A stretch of DNA of 34,063 bases from Colwellia sp. (GTDB taxonomy: Bacteria; Pseudomonadota; Gammaproteobacteria; Enterobacterales; Alteromonadaceae). Every line of letters begins with the position of its first letter. Position 1 is the first letter of the stretch. The notes under the pieces were generated by a model. It was not told the DNA's origin and did no database searches. It saw only the letters and a list, made by a program, of their open reading frames with translations. The stretch covers positions 1-34,063 of the forward strand of contig JAESPR010000010.1 in the NCBI GenBank assembly GCA_016765685.1, in the 5' to 3' direction. Shown here one piece after another: positions 8,784 to 16,987 of the stretch. Both the position numbers and the translations under genes were made by a program.

Positions 8784-8910
8784 TCAATATTGACAGCATA
8801 AATACTGTATACAGTGATTTTTCAAAATACTGCTATTCGCGCAACGAATTTTAGCCGAAGCGAAAAGCCTTGGAGTGAGGGCATTACGACAGTTGGTTTT
8901 TCTAATGTTT

Positions 8911-9306
8911 CTATTGGTGGTTTTTGATAATCCCCCAATTTTCAGGATAATTATCACCTAAACCTATTTCTTTAAGCAAACCGTTGACAAATAATAAAAA
9001 AGTACACTCGTCCTGTGTGGTGATGCCATCAGACTTTACGTGTTGGGTACGATAAAACATTACCTGAAATTTATTCTGCGCCACTTTTCTTGCTTCGGTA
9101 ATGTCTGGGCTGCCCAAAGCTGTAATGGCTTGTTCAAAGGTAAATTGTTCAAGTTGAAGCTTAGCAATATATTGTCGGTTATAGGCTTCTCTGTCCTTCC
9201 ATTGCATTTTTTCAGGGCTGTCATCGTAAAAAGTCATCACTAATAAAACAAAAAAACCGTAGGCTGCTAGTGCTAAAAGGATACGAGTAATAACTTTTTT
9301 ATTCAT
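8911..9306 (-). CDS. DUF3192 family protein, membrane-anchored
   Basis: 131 residues. One N-terminal transmembrane segment or uncleaved signal (about 7-26, LLALAAYGFFVLLVM) precedes a soluble domain of about 100 residues. The domain contains FEQAITALGSPDITEA, VMFYRTQ, DGITTQDECTFLLFVNG, the same signature as the lipoprotein encoded at 15634-16017, and matches the DUF3192 family common in Vibrio, Shewanella and Colwellia. The fold resembles small envelope proteins of the BamE/SmpA type (LGSP-like turn followed by a strand pair); that is inference. It lacks a lipobox, so it would stay anchored in the inner membrane. The gene lies downstream of xni on the same strand after a 78-base gap; GGAA precedes the ATG. 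Confidence 0.75.
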   Translation of the reverse strand: MNKKVITRILLALAAYGFFVLLVMTFYDDSPEKMQWKDREAYNRQYIAKLQLEQFTFEQAITALGSPDITEARKVAQNKFQVMFYRTQHVKSDGITTQDECTFLLFVNGLLKEIGLGDNYPENWGIIKNHQ

Positions 9307-9384
9307 TGTTGTTCCGAGTATTTATTTGTTTATGTTTTGCTAACTTAAGTGGTTAATGAAATGATAACTAGTTATTAGCTCATT

Positions 9385-10245
9385 TTAAAGTACTAAGGGA
9401 TGATTTTGTGTAACTTTAGGTTGCTCAGGTATTGGCTCTAATCGAATATCTTTGAGATTAAAACCCAGAGGAATGTCTTGTTTCAAGGAGAGTAACTTTC
9501 TACTGAGTGTCATTTGTTCTTCACCATTGTTTAGTTTTTCTTTGATGGCTGTTTTAATATTGTCGTTTTTTAAAATAGCACTAAGCGAACCATGTTCGTT
9601 AAGTAAACTTGCGGCAGTTATTTGCCCTATACCAGCAACACCGGGAATTTTATTAGTGCTATCGCCTGTTAAAGTCCATAAATCTATCAATTGTGTTGGT
9701 TTGACATCAAATTTATCATTGACGTATTTTTTATCGAGATAACGACGATTAAAATGATCATAGACTTGAATATTTGGACTTAATAAAGATAAAAAACCTT
9801 TATCAGTAGAAATGATAGTAACATTTTGTCCGTGCAACGCCATTTTGGTGGCTAAGGTAGCAATTAGATCGTCAGCTTCGTCTTCTTCTGATACTAATGA
9901 GTCAACGCCAAGCTGTAAAAAAGCATCTTGTATGTCAGGTAATGTCTTAGACAAGTGTGGTGACATTTTTTTGCGACCTTTTTTGTAGTCTGGATAGAGC
10001 TGATAACGCCAGCAGGGCTGTTGACTATCAAATACGGCAAGGGCATGGCTTGCTTGTAGGTGTTTTAATATATTGCCTAGGGCTTTGGCGCAAGCTTGTT
10101 GAGTATTAAATAATACTTGTTGTTGCGTTTTTTTCGCGAGTTCGCCTTCAAGCTGAACTTTACTTTGAATAAATGGCCGCTCTTGTACGGCATATATACG
10201 TCGGATCAAGTTTAAGGCATCAATTAATACTAAATGAGCTACCAC
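9385..10245 (-). CDS. xni: Flap endonuclease Xni (exonuclease IX)
   Basis: 286 residues from a GTG start at 10245, chosen because AGAGGAG sits five bases upstream and the product begins VAHLVLIDALNLIRRIYAVQ as in orthologues; a TTG further upstream would lie inside ppnN. Xni is a FEN-1/PolA-5'-exonuclease-like nuclease acting on flap DNA. Visible are DALNLIRR near the N terminus, FDSQQPCWRYQLYPDYKKGR near residue 75-95 (shortened: RYQLYPDYKKGR), the acidic EEDEADDLIATLA, STDKGFLSLL, and the helix-3-turn-helix LTGDSTNKIPGVAGIG. It is somewhat longer than E. coli Xni (251). It begins two bases after the ppnN stop, so the two are coupled. Confidence 0.9.
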   Translation of the reverse strand: MVAHLVLIDALNLIRRIYAVQERPFIQSKVQLEGELAKKTQQQVLFNTQQACAKALGNILKHLQASHALAVFDSQQPCWRYQLYPDYKKGRKKMSPHLSKTLPDIQDAFLQLGVDSLVSEEDEADDLIATLATKMALHGQNVTIISTDKGFLSLLSPNIQVYDHFNRRYLDKKYVNDKFDVKPTQLIDLWTLTGDSTNKIPGVAGIGQITAASLLNEHGSLSAILKNDNIKTAIKEKLNNGEEQMTLSRKLLSLKQDIPLGFNLKDIRLEPIPEQPKVTQNHPLVL

Positions 10246-10247
10246 GC

Positions 10248-11594
10248 TTACTCCTCTATCACGTGATAACAAGGTATATATTTACTGCCCGGTAATTTCA
10301 TCCGTTGCTGGCTAACAAAGGATGCGAGTAATTTGTCCATTAAAGCCATTATTTGTTTGTCACCTGATATTTGAAATGGCCCGTGCTCTCTAATAGCCTT
10401 GATACCGCCAGATTTTACATTACCTGCAACTATGCCTGAGAATACCCGGCGCAGATTGGCGGCAAGCTCTGCGGTTGATAAATCATGGCTAATATTCAAT
10501 GCAGACATGTTTTTATGGTTTGGCTGGAAGGGTTGTTGAAAATTGCTTTCGATAATTAAAGACCAGTTGAAATGAAAAGCATCGCCGGTCTCTTTACGGT
10601 AGCTAAGTACCTTGTCTAAACCTTTAGACATAACTTGGGCTACTTGCTCTGCATCATCGATAATTATTTTGTAAAGGTTTTGGGCTTTTTCACCTAACGT
10701 TGCGCCAATGAAGGCATCTATTTCTCGAAAATAATCACTTGCGCTATTAGGTCCAGTCAACACTATAGGCAATACTTGGTTGCTATTTTCACTATGTAGC
10801 AGTATACCGAGTATGTACAACAACTCCTCAGCGGTACCTGCACCGCCTGGGAAAATAATGATACCGTGAGACATTCTAACAAACGCTTCTAAACGTTTTT
10901 CAATATCGGGCATAATAACCAATTCATTCACTATCGCGTTTGGTGGCTCTGCGGCAATGATGCTCGGTTCAGTTAAACCTAAGTATCGACCTTCTTTATT
11001 TCGTTGTTTAGCATGGCCTATGGTCGCACCTTTCATGGGACCCTTCATAGCACCTGGGCCACAACCAGTGCAAATATTAAAACTACGCAACCCTAATTGA
11101 TAACCAACTGCCTTGGTATATTTATACTCATTGTGTTTGATCGAGTGCCCACCCCAACAGGTAACTAGATGAGGCTCCGTTTCGGGTAAAATAGCGTTGG
11201 CATTACGTAAAATGTCAAAAGTAGCATCAGTTAATGTCTCAGGCGTACAGTGCATGTTCTGATATCTATTATGAATAAATAATATATCACGCAATACGAC
11301 GGACAAGTGCTCGCGAATACCGCGAATTATTTTACCGTCTACAAAGGCATGCTCGGGTGGGTTTTTAAGGTCTATTTTGACACCGCGTTCACGCCTTAGT
11401 ACTTCAATGGAGAATTCTTTATGCTGCTGGTAGATAACTTCAGCGTCATCAGTGTGGCTACCGGCATTGAGCACTGCAAGAGAGCAGTTTCGGTAGAGGT
11501 TGTAAAGTTCACTGGTAGATGATTGTCGTAATTGATCGACTTCAGCCTGTGAGAGAATATTCATATTTCCGACAGGATTAAGCTGAGTATGCAT
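10248..11594 (-). CDS. ppnN: Nucleotide 5'-monophosphate nucleosidase PpnN (YgdH)
   Basis: 448 residues. PpnN hydrolyses purine and pyrimidine nucleoside monophosphates to free base and ribose 5-phosphate, and in E. coli is controlled by (p)ppGpp. The protein matches E. coli YgdH from the first residues ([39 protein letters not shown]) through the LOG/lysine-decarboxylase-like core: [15 protein letters not shown] at about 176-190 and the catalytic PGGAGTAEE at 249-257. An ideal AAAGGAGT stands before the ATG at 11594, favouring it over the internal ATG nine codons later. It forms a unit with xni downstream. Confidence 0.95.
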   Translation of the reverse strand: MHTQLNPVGNMNILSQAEVDQLRQSSTSELYNLYRNCSLAVLNAGSHTDDAEVIYQQHKEFSIEVLRRERGVKIDLKNPPEHAFVDGKIIRGIREHLSVVLRDILFIHNRYQNMHCTPETLTDATFDILRNANAILPETEPHLVTCWGGHSIKHNEYKYTKAVGYQLGLRSFNICTGCGPGAMKGPMKGATIGHAKQRNKEGRYLGLTEPSIIAAEPPNAIVNELVIMPDIEKRLEAFVRMSHGIIIFPGGAGTAEELLYILGILLHSENSNQVLPIVLTGPNSASDYFREIDAFIGATLGEKAQNLYKIIIDDAEQVAQVMSKGLDKVLSYRKETGDAFHFNWSLIIESNFQQPFQPNHKNMSALNISHDLSTAELAANLRRVFSGIVAGNVKSGGIKAIREHGPFQISGDKQIMALMDKLLASFVSQQRMKLPGSKYIPCYHVIEE

Positions 11595-11670
11595 ACTGAA
11601 CTCCTTTGATGTTGCTTTACGGCGAAATTCCCAAAAACTAACATGGATTATGTTGTTTTATTGTCAAAAA

Positions 11671-13281
11671 TTAAGAATAAATGACTTGGTTTTTACCTTG
11701 TGCTTTGGCTAGATACATGGCTTTGTCGGCGCGTTCAAAAGCAGTATGGATATTGTCTTCCTTAGTAATATGGGTGGCACCCATAGATAACGTAATGCTG
11801 ACTTTGTTACTCTTGAATTTAAAAGGTAAACGAGCAATGTTTTTGTTGATCAAGTTTAATTCTTTTATTAATGCTGCTTCTTTTGATTGTGAGTATATTA
11901 ATACAAATTCTTCGCCACCATAACGAGCAACAAAAGCGTCTTTGCTCACTTTATTTTGTATAGTGTTAGCGATAACTTGCAATGTTTTATCACCCGCTGT
12001 ATGCCCATAGGTATCATTAATGTTTTTAAAATCGTCTATGTCAACAACAACCAGTGCTAAATCAAAAGGTTTATGGTGAAAGCGAACCATAGATTTTGTG
12101 AAATAGTCATCAAAAGCCGCACGATTACTTAATTTGGTTAAAGCGTCTTGCATACTTTTGCGTTGTTGTTCAGCTAACTTTGCTTCAAATTGATGGCTTT
12201 GTTTTTCAAGTTTTTCTACTTTCTTGGCCATGTCATTTAATTGGTTACTTAACGCTTGTTGGTTTTGTTGCTCGAAATTGGTTTTTTCTTCAAGTGTTAG
12301 CGCAATACTGTTTAATTTACTATTGATATCAATTTTTACTTTCTCTAACGACATTGCCTTTTTTACTGTACCGGTCATCTCTAACAGCTGTTCTTGCAGT
12401 TTTTCATTGATTTCATCATTAACGCTTTGTGCATTTTCACAAGTAGACAAGGTTTTTTTAACTGCGCTTTGAACTGTGCTTAATGTTTTACTTAAGGTAT
12501 TTAAAAAGTTTTTAGCGCTGTCGCGTTCATTTTGCAAGTCGGCAACAATAACATCAAATATTTCAATAAAATGCTGTAAAACATCATCATTGGTGGTGTC
12601 TTTTAGTAGCTTTTTATTTATCGATAATAATTCTTTAGTATGTTGAGTAGATAAATTTAATTTGCTTAAACACTCAGATACTTGCCCTATAAGCACACCG
12701 TTTACATTTGAAGTGTTTTCATTGCCCCCCGCTGCGACATTATTTAGGGTGCTCTGCTGATCTGTTGTCGATAGTTCACTGGTTGGAATGTTTGTTTTTG
12801 AACGTAAAGCAATATTGTAGAACTCTAGCAGTTGAGATAATAAAGGAACGTATTGAGTTAAGTTTTCTTTAGTTGCTTGGGTATCGACCATTAACGAACG
12901 TAACTTCCTACGTAAGTCATTGGGTAAGCCATTGACTTTTTGTAAATTTTCCCCCGCATCTTTAAATTGGTTATGCAAATGGGTAATGTTTTGCTCATTG
13001 GTAACGGTATGTTTTTGCAGAAGTTTGGATATTTCAGTGATTTTTATTTCAATATCAGTAACGGGCGCTGATTTTGTCAATAATCCCCTAAGTTGAGCCA
13101 GACGATTGTCTAAAGTAAGATTGATACCCTTAGATACTTGAGATAATTTGTTAATAAATTCTATCAACAGGCAAGATTGAGCTTTAAAGTCTTCTTCAAG
13201 TGATGCTCTGGCGGCTATTGCTGCATTAAGTTTGCTTTGTAATGCTTGTGACTGGTTGTCAGCAACAGTTTTAGTAATCAT
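11671..13281 (-). CDS. Diguanylate cyclase with long coiled-coil N terminus
   Basis: 536 residues. No signal peptide or membrane helix is seen, so it should be cytoplasmic. Residues 1 to about 370 are mostly helical and coiled-coil-like, rich in Gln, Asn, Leu and Lys, with no recognised sensor domain. The C-terminal GGDEF domain (about 375-536) carries DALTKLSNRAAFDD, VVDIDDFKNINDTYGHTAGD and the active-site GGEEF at 455-459, so synthesis of cyclic di-GMP is expected. The inhibitory RxxD site five residues upstream is absent (SKDA stands there), suggesting no classical product inhibition. AAGGAT precedes the ATG. The architecture resembles coiled-coil diguanylate cyclases of other gammaproteobacteria; the input signal is unknown. 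Confidence 0.88.
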   Translation of the reverse strand: MITKTVADNQSQALQSKLNAAIAARASLEEDFKAQSCLLIEFINKLSQVSKGINLTLDNRLAQLRGLLTKSAPVTDIEIKITEISKLLQKHTVTNEQNITHLHNQFKDAGENLQKVNGLPNDLRRKLRSLMVDTQATKENLTQYVPLLSQLLEFYNIALRSKTNIPTSELSTTDQQSTLNNVAAGGNENTSNVNGVLIGQVSECLSKLNLSTQHTKELLSINKKLLKDTTNDDVLQHFIEIFDVIVADLQNERDSAKNFLNTLSKTLSTVQSAVKKTLSTCENAQSVNDEINEKLQEQLLEMTGTVKKAMSLEKVKIDINSKLNSIALTLEEKTNFEQQNQQALSNQLNDMAKKVEKLEKQSHQFEAKLAEQQRKSMQDALTKLSNRAAFDDYFTKSMVRFHHKPFDLALVVVDIDDFKNINDTYGHTAGDKTLQVIANTIQNKVSKDAFVARYGGEEFVLIYSQSKEAALIKELNLINKNIARLPFKFKSNKVSITLSMGATHITKEDNIHTAFERADKAMYLAKAQGKNQVIYS

Positions 13282-13615
13282 ATTACAGAGTAATCCTTAT
13301 ATTTTTTATCTATCGAAATCGCGCAATATTCACCTTGCTCTAATTTTTAATAATTTACAGCATTATCAATGGGATTGTTAGTAATTAAAGCTAAAAAAGA
13401 GCATGTTACGCTGTAAGATAAGCTTTTTCTTACCTTAATTAAGATAGCCTAACTCGTTAAACTGTCACTATCACGATCTAATTCTATTTATTATGCTAAA
13501 GGAAGTTTAGTTGAATATGACTGAAATATCGCTTTTATTTCGCAGATTTTTAACGTTTGTAGTTGTTTTTTTTTGATTTTCATATATTCAACGTACAGGT
13601 AACTCGACGTAGATG
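13282..13615. other. Intergenic region between diguanylate cyclase and queF genes
   Basis: 334 AT-rich bases that should contain the diguanylate cyclase promoter. No strong terminator for queF is visible. A 19-codon plus-strand frame at 13517-13576 starting after AAAGGAAG runs into a nine-T tract and is not supported as a gene. Confidence 0.4.
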
Positions 13616-14476
13616 TTATTGTCTAAGAGTTCTGGTTTGTGGAGCACAACTAATGTGAGTGCTCCTAAAGGGATTTATATCTAAACCACCACGGCGAGTA
13701 TAACGAGCAAACACGGTTAACTCTTCTAGTTGATAATATTTTTGCAAGTCACAAAAAATTCGCTCGATACATTGTTCATGAAATTCATTGTGTTGGCGAA
13801 ACGAAATTAAATATTTTAATAATGTGCTGTGATCTATTGCCACGCCCTTATAACTAATGTAAACACTAGCCCAGTCAGGCTGATTGGTGATCAAACAATT
13901 AGATTTTAATAAATGACTAACTAGTTGTTCTGTTATTATGTCGCTCGATAAATTTGGTGTTTTTTGGGCAAGCAAGTTAGCTTGATATTGATAATGCTGA
14001 ACGGTGATATCTTCTTCATCTATGCAAATGATGTTTTGGTTAGTTTGCTCAATAGCTAAAGCAGGGCAGTGTTCAACATTAAATAGTGTTACTTTGGCAT
14101 GCGCTCCGGCGGTGGTAGATAAATCTTTACTTAATAACTGTTTAACTTCATCTACACTGGCAAATTGACTTTGATTAAAACTATTTAAGTATAATTTAAA
14201 AGATTTGGATTCAACTAAATTAGGGCTAGTACAAGCAAAACGAAACTCGGCTACCGCAACGACGGGTTTACCTTTATTATTCAACCAAGACAACTCATAT
14301 CCATACCAAACATCTTCACCAATAAAGGGTAAATTATTTTCAGTTAATGATAAATCGTTTCTATTTAAGCTTCTTGGTACCGCTTGTAATAAATTTGGGT
14401 TATATTCACTGCAATATTCGGTCGCTTTGCCAAGTGTTAAATTACTTAATTCTTTTGCGTTTTGATAAGTTGCCAT
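13616..14476 (-). CDS. queF: NADPH-dependent preQ0 reductase (7-cyano-7-deazaguanine reductase)
   Basis: 286 residues, the long two-domain form found in gammaproteobacteria (E. coli 282). It reduces preQ0 to preQ1 in queuosine biosynthesis. The family motif ESKSFKLYLNS is at 89-99 in the N-terminal half. The catalytic cysteine is Cys194 in SNCLITNQPDW with partner Asp201, and His233 in EFHEQC completes the site, matching C190/D197/H229 of E. coli. The C terminus has RYTRRGGLDINPFRS. It is divergent from syd with 55 bases between, as in the E. coli neighbourhood where syd and queF are adjacent. No preQ1 riboswitch was seen in that short gap. Confidence 0.96.
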   Translation of the reverse strand: MATYQNAKELSNLTLGKATEYCSEYNPNLLQAVPRSLNRNDLSLTENNLPFIGEDVWYGYELSWLNNKGKPVVAVAEFRFACTSPNLVESKSFKLYLNSFNQSQFASVDEVKQLLSKDLSTTAGAHAKVTLFNVEHCPALAIEQTNQNIICIDEEDITVQHYQYQANLLAQKTPNLSSDIITEQLVSHLLKSNCLITNQPDWASVYISYKGVAIDHSTLLKYLISFRQHNEFHEQCIERIFCDLQKYYQLEELTVFARYTRRGGLDINPFRSTHISCAPQTRTLRQ

Positions 14477-14531
14477 AAATGTCTATTGTCTGCCGTTCTA
14501 TTATTACTATTTTAAAGGATCTTTTAACTAG

Positions 14532-15122
14532 ATGACATCATCAAATCAGGCCAATGAAAGTTTAGCGCAAATTTTGCAACAATTTTCTAAAAAATACATC
14601 GGCCAATATCAGAAAATACATGGTCATTTACCAATAGCCGAGCAAGATGATAAGTGGCTTTCTCCCTGCGAAAAGCACATCAGTGGTGATGATGTTTTAT
14701 CGAAAGGACAAGTATTTTGGCAACCGATTACTATTGAAACGGATCAAGAATTAAATTTTGACAATGTTGAATTAGCATTAGAGCTAAACTTGCATAAAGA
14801 TATTAAACATTATTTTACTACGTTATACAGTGACAATCTTGATGCTACATGCGAAGAAGGGGAGCTGTCATTACTTTTTGCTTGGAATAAAGAGGATTTT
14901 CAACGGTTGCAAGAAAATATAATTGGTCATGTTTTAATGAAACAAAGGTTAAAACAAGGCGAGACTATATTTTTTGCGGTGACCGATGAAGAAGATATGA
15001 TTGTTTCAATTGATAATGATACCGGCTCGGTATGGGTTGAACGGGTAGGTTGTGATCCCCACAAAAAATTAGCCGATTCATTAGCCCAGTTTATCACTCA
15101 ACTAACACCTTTGATCAAGTGA
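14532..15122 (+). CDS. syd: SecY-interacting protein Syd
   Basis: 196 residues, cytoplasmic. Syd binds SecY at the inner membrane and is thought to check or protect proper SecYEG complexes. The sequence aligns with E. coli Syd (181 aa): FSKKYIGQYQ near the N terminus, WLSPCEKHI, VFWQPI, YFTTLYSDNLDA, the FQRLQENIIGHVLMKQRLKQ helix (shortened: QENIIGHVLMK), IFFAVTDEEDMIVSIDN, and the GSVWVERVG strand before the C-terminal helix. AAAGGAT upstream supports the ATG. Its stop lies one base from the stop of the convergent gene at 15124. Confidence 0.93.
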   Translation: MTSSNQANESLAQILQQFSKKYIGQYQKIHGHLPIAEQDDKWLSPCEKHISGDDVLSKGQVFWQPITIETDQELNFDNVELALELNLHKDIKHYFTTLYSDNLDATCEEGELSLLFAWNKEDFQRLQENIIGHVLMKQRLKQGETIFFAVTDEEDMIVSIDNDTGSVWVERVGCDPHKKLADSLAQFITQLTPLIK

Positions 15123-15123
15123 T

Positions 15124-15444
15124 TTAACTTTTTTGCTGGTCAATCAGCTGTTTAACTAATTGCTTTAATTCCAATATTTCTTTTTTCATTAGGGCTAATT
15201 CTTCATGCAAGTCTTGCTCAAATGAGGCTGTGTGGCTTGATGAATGGTTTGCCTCCAAAAGTTCATCTTTTTCTTCTGGTAAACTAATAAAGCTTGGTTG
15301 GTGTTGCCAAGTTTTTAAGGTAGAGATAATAATAGGTAAAGCGACTTTTTTGCTTAATTTAGTTTTGATCAAAGCAACGGTTGGTTTGTTACCTTGATTA
15401 GCTATTTGATTAGCTAAGATTAAAATTTCATCATTTATTGTCAT
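15124..15444 (-). CDS. Small KfrA-N-like putative DNA-binding protein
   Basis: 106 residues. The first half (ILILANQIANQGNKPTV, then IKTKLSKKVALPIIISTLKTW) resembles the helix-turn-helix of the KfrA N-terminal family, in which a Gly-x-x-Pro-Thr turn precedes a recognition helix and a conserved tryptophan. The second half is a charged, leucine-rich helix (about 75-105, LALMKKEILELKQLVKQL) that should form a coiled coil and dimerise the protein. Function unknown; an MerR- or KfrA-like structural DNA binder is possible. Convergent with syd with a single base between the stops, so the two transcripts overlap unless termination occurs within coding sequence. Confidence 0.6.
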   Translation of the reverse strand: MTINDEILILANQIANQGNKPTVALIKTKLSKKVALPIIISTLKTWQHQPSFISLPEEKDELLEANHSSSHTASFEQDLHEELALMKKEILELKQLVKQLIDQQKS

Positions 15445-15633
15445 TTTGATTAATCGTTTTGTAGTATTAACTATATTTTAGCCAATATAACAACTTATGT
15501 CAGGTGCTATTTGTCTATTGTTTGTTTTGTTTAGTAAAATCAAAGTCTTATGCTTATGGTTTTGTTGGTTTGTTTTTTGCTTACTCTGTGTAGTGTAAAA
15601 CATTTAAGAAAATAATTATCTTTGGAGTTAAAA

Positions 15634-16017
15634 ATGAAAAAATCGTTATTGGCATTACTCATTGCTTTACCCTTAACCGCAACTTTATCGGGTTGTGTTA
15701 TTTCCGTCAATGATGGTGAAGTTGATCACTCTTTCATGAGTGATAGTGGGAATAGAAGTTATGAGAACCGTAAAAAAATAGCTAAAATTGAATTAGGGTC
15801 AAGTTTTACTAATATGCAAACAAAATTAGGTGTTGCTGATTTTTCAGAAACCTATACCCAAAATGAACAAACGATACGTGTTTTATATTACCGGACGCAA
15901 CGCAAGCATAAAGATGGTTTAACAACTAAGGATGAATGTACTTACTTAGAATTTGTGAATGGTGAGTTGAGCCAGACGGGTAACGGCGGAGAGTACAGTC
16001 GAATTTCTGCAGGTTAA
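15634..16017 (+). CDS. DUF3192 family lipoprotein
   Basis: 127 residues from the ATG at 15634; TTTGGAG lies 7 bases upstream, and a TTG at 15622 would place the start inside that site. The signal peptide ends in a lipobox LSGC with the lipid-modified cysteine near residue 21; the next residues are VIS, with no Asp at +2, so outer-membrane sorting is expected. The domain carries LGSSFTNMQTKLGVADF, VLYYRTQ and DGLTTKDECTYLEFVNGEL, the DUF3192 signature shared with the protein at 8911-9306. Function unknown. A strong hairpin follows the gene at 16050-16083. Confidence 0.85.
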   Translation: MKKSLLALLIALPLTATLSGCVISVNDGEVDHSFMSDSGNRSYENRKKIAKIELGSSFTNMQTKLGVADFSETYTQNEQTIRVLYYRTQRKHKDGLTTKDECTYLEFVNGELSQTGNGGEYSRISAG

Positions 16018-16049
16018 ACGAATACCCTACGAAAATACGTAAATAGAAC

Positions 16050-16083
16050 AGAAGTTGGTACGATAAAAATTGTACCAACTTCT
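16050..16083. terminator. 12-bp perfect hairpin after the lipoprotein gene
   Basis: AGAAGTTGGTAC pairs perfectly with GTACCAACTTCT around a 10-nt loop. The sequence after it is TCCCACC with no T-run, so it may stabilise the mRNA end or be a protein-binding palindrome rather than an intrinsic terminator. Confidence 0.5.
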
Positions 16084-16195
16084 CCCACCTAAAATTTATT
16101 TGTTATTCATATTCAAAATCAATTCTATTTGACCTCTTTTTAAAAAAGCTGTTAAGGTGAATGTTCGGTTAAAATAAAATTACTGGAGAATTTAC

Positions 16196-16834
16196 ATGTC
16201 TGAGGCTGTTTCGGTAGAAAATGATCTTGGTATTAGGGCTACCTACCTTAGCGCAGAAGAATTAAAGTTAGCTGCTTCGTTACTTTTTCAGGCCTATCAT
16301 GATGACCCAGTATTTTTAGATATATTTAACAGTAATAAAGAAGGTTATGAACAAAGATTAAGGGCATCGATTAGAGAAGAACTCAGTGCTTTTTGGCAAG
16401 CAAAACAGCCGATGGTTGGTTTATATTTGGGGGAGTCGATGGTTGGGGTTGCTTGTTTAAATAGCCCCGATGATAGTGTTGGTAGTGACAGATTTTGGCA
16501 CTGGCGACTTAAAATGTTATTAACCGCGGGTTATTTTAGCACTAAGCAAATGATTAAAAAAGAGAAAGAAGTTATTGCGGCAGTGCCTCTGAAAAAATTC
16601 CATATGTTGTCCTTTATTGCTATTCATCCTTTACATCAGCATCATGGTTTTGGTCACTACTTAATGTCGGCTGTTAATACAGTGCTTGAAGAACATAGTG
16701 ATAGTGAAGGTGTTGCCGTATATGCAACGTCAGGCAAGTTTAGAGCTTTTTTTGAAGATGCTAATTATCAGTTTATTGATAATGTCACCGTTGGTAAGGT
16801 TTCTGGTGCTTTAATGGTTCATTATCGAGAATAG
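16196..16834 (+). CDS. GNAT-family N-acetyltransferase
   Basis: 212 residues, cytoplasmic. The acetyl-CoA binding motif A is FIAIHPLHQHHGFGHYLMS (near residues 141-159) with the QxxGxG-type HHGFGHYL turn, followed by a helix and the VAVYATSG strand; SFIAIHP supplies the preceding beta strand. The N-terminal third (LSAEELKLAASLLFQAYHDDPVF) is like GNAT proteins annotated as small-molecule acetyltransferases. Acceptor unknown. CTGGAGAA precedes the ATG by six bases. It is a single gene between the lipoprotein and fadR; a run of eight G just after the stop is unusual for this AT-rich DNA. Confidence 0.85.
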   Translation: MSEAVSVENDLGIRATYLSAEELKLAASLLFQAYHDDPVFLDIFNSNKEGYEQRLRASIREELSAFWQAKQPMVGLYLGESMVGVACLNSPDDSVGSDRFWHWRLKMLLTAGYFSTKQMIKKEKEVIAAVPLKKFHMLSFIAIHPLHQHHGFGHYLMSAVNTVLEEHSDSEGVAVYATSGKFRAFFEDANYQFIDNVTVGKVSGALMVHYRE

Positions 16835-16922
16835 GGGGGGGTATTTTTAGTATCACTAATTATAAAGCTGAACAACTTGGCAAAATTCAACTTCTATGCA
16901 CTTGTGCAAAAAAAATATAGGC

Positions 16923-16950
16923 TTGTACCAAACAAATGTTCTGGTACAAT
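16923..16950 (+). promoter_or_regulatory. fadR promoter with overlapping inverted repeat
   Basis: TTGTAC (-35, 16923-16928) and TACAAT (-10, 16945-16950) are separated by 16 bases. The perfect inverted repeat TTGTACCA-N11-TGGTACAA (16923-16930 and 16942-16949) covers both elements. It lies 38 bases upstream of the fadR start and is a good candidate for an operator, perhaps autoregulatory. It shares the TGGT/ACCA core with E. coli FadR sites but has a wider spacer. Confidence 0.5.
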
Positions 16951-16987
16951 CAGTGTCATTAATTCGTTTTTAGGTAGTTAAACTTTT

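Larger units (their letters stand above)
8146..8910. other. Long intergenic region upstream of the subtilase gene
   Basis: About 765 bases with no convincing gene. It holds a 7-bp inverted repeat (AGATCAT/ATGATCT, 8314-8338), AAGTACTT palindromes at 8339-8346 and 8462-8469, an FNR-type palindrome at 8474-8487, a TTGTAA-N8-TTACAA palindrome at 8557-8576, a hairpin of REP type at 8770-8783 and a 12-bp palindrome ACTGTATACAGT at 8804-8815. The part after about 8690 is more G-rich than the rest. A long leader with several palindromes fits a regulated secreted enzyme, but some elements may be repeats unrelated to it. Confidence 0.5.

Noticed and set aside
8703-8801. 32-codon hydrophobic, cysteine-rich frame starting MGICYVFLIW
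   Set aside because: It overlaps a REP-like hairpin, has only a weak ribosome-binding site and unusual composition; it looks fortuitous, though a small membrane peptide cannot be excluded.
8804-8815. ACTGTATACAGT palindrome as a LexA (SOS) box
   Set aside because: LexA sites need CTG-N10-CAG; here the half sites are too close together, so it is only a short palindrome.
8700-8910. 5' part of the disrupted isocitrate dehydrogenase gene
   Set aside because: Neither strand encodes the expected N-terminal nucleotide-binding motifs, so the missing part is not on the far side of the protease unit.
10246-10272. Upstream TTG start for xni
   Set aside because: It would lie inside ppnN without a ribosome-binding site; the GTG at 10245 has AGAGGAG at the right distance and fits orthologues.
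13517-13576. 19-codon plus-strand frame MTEISLLFRR before queF
   Set aside because: Very short, ends in a nine-T tract, and resembles no known leader peptide.
14477-14531. preQ1 riboswitch upstream of queF
   Set aside because: The 55-base divergent gap is too short and has no pseudoknot-type pattern.
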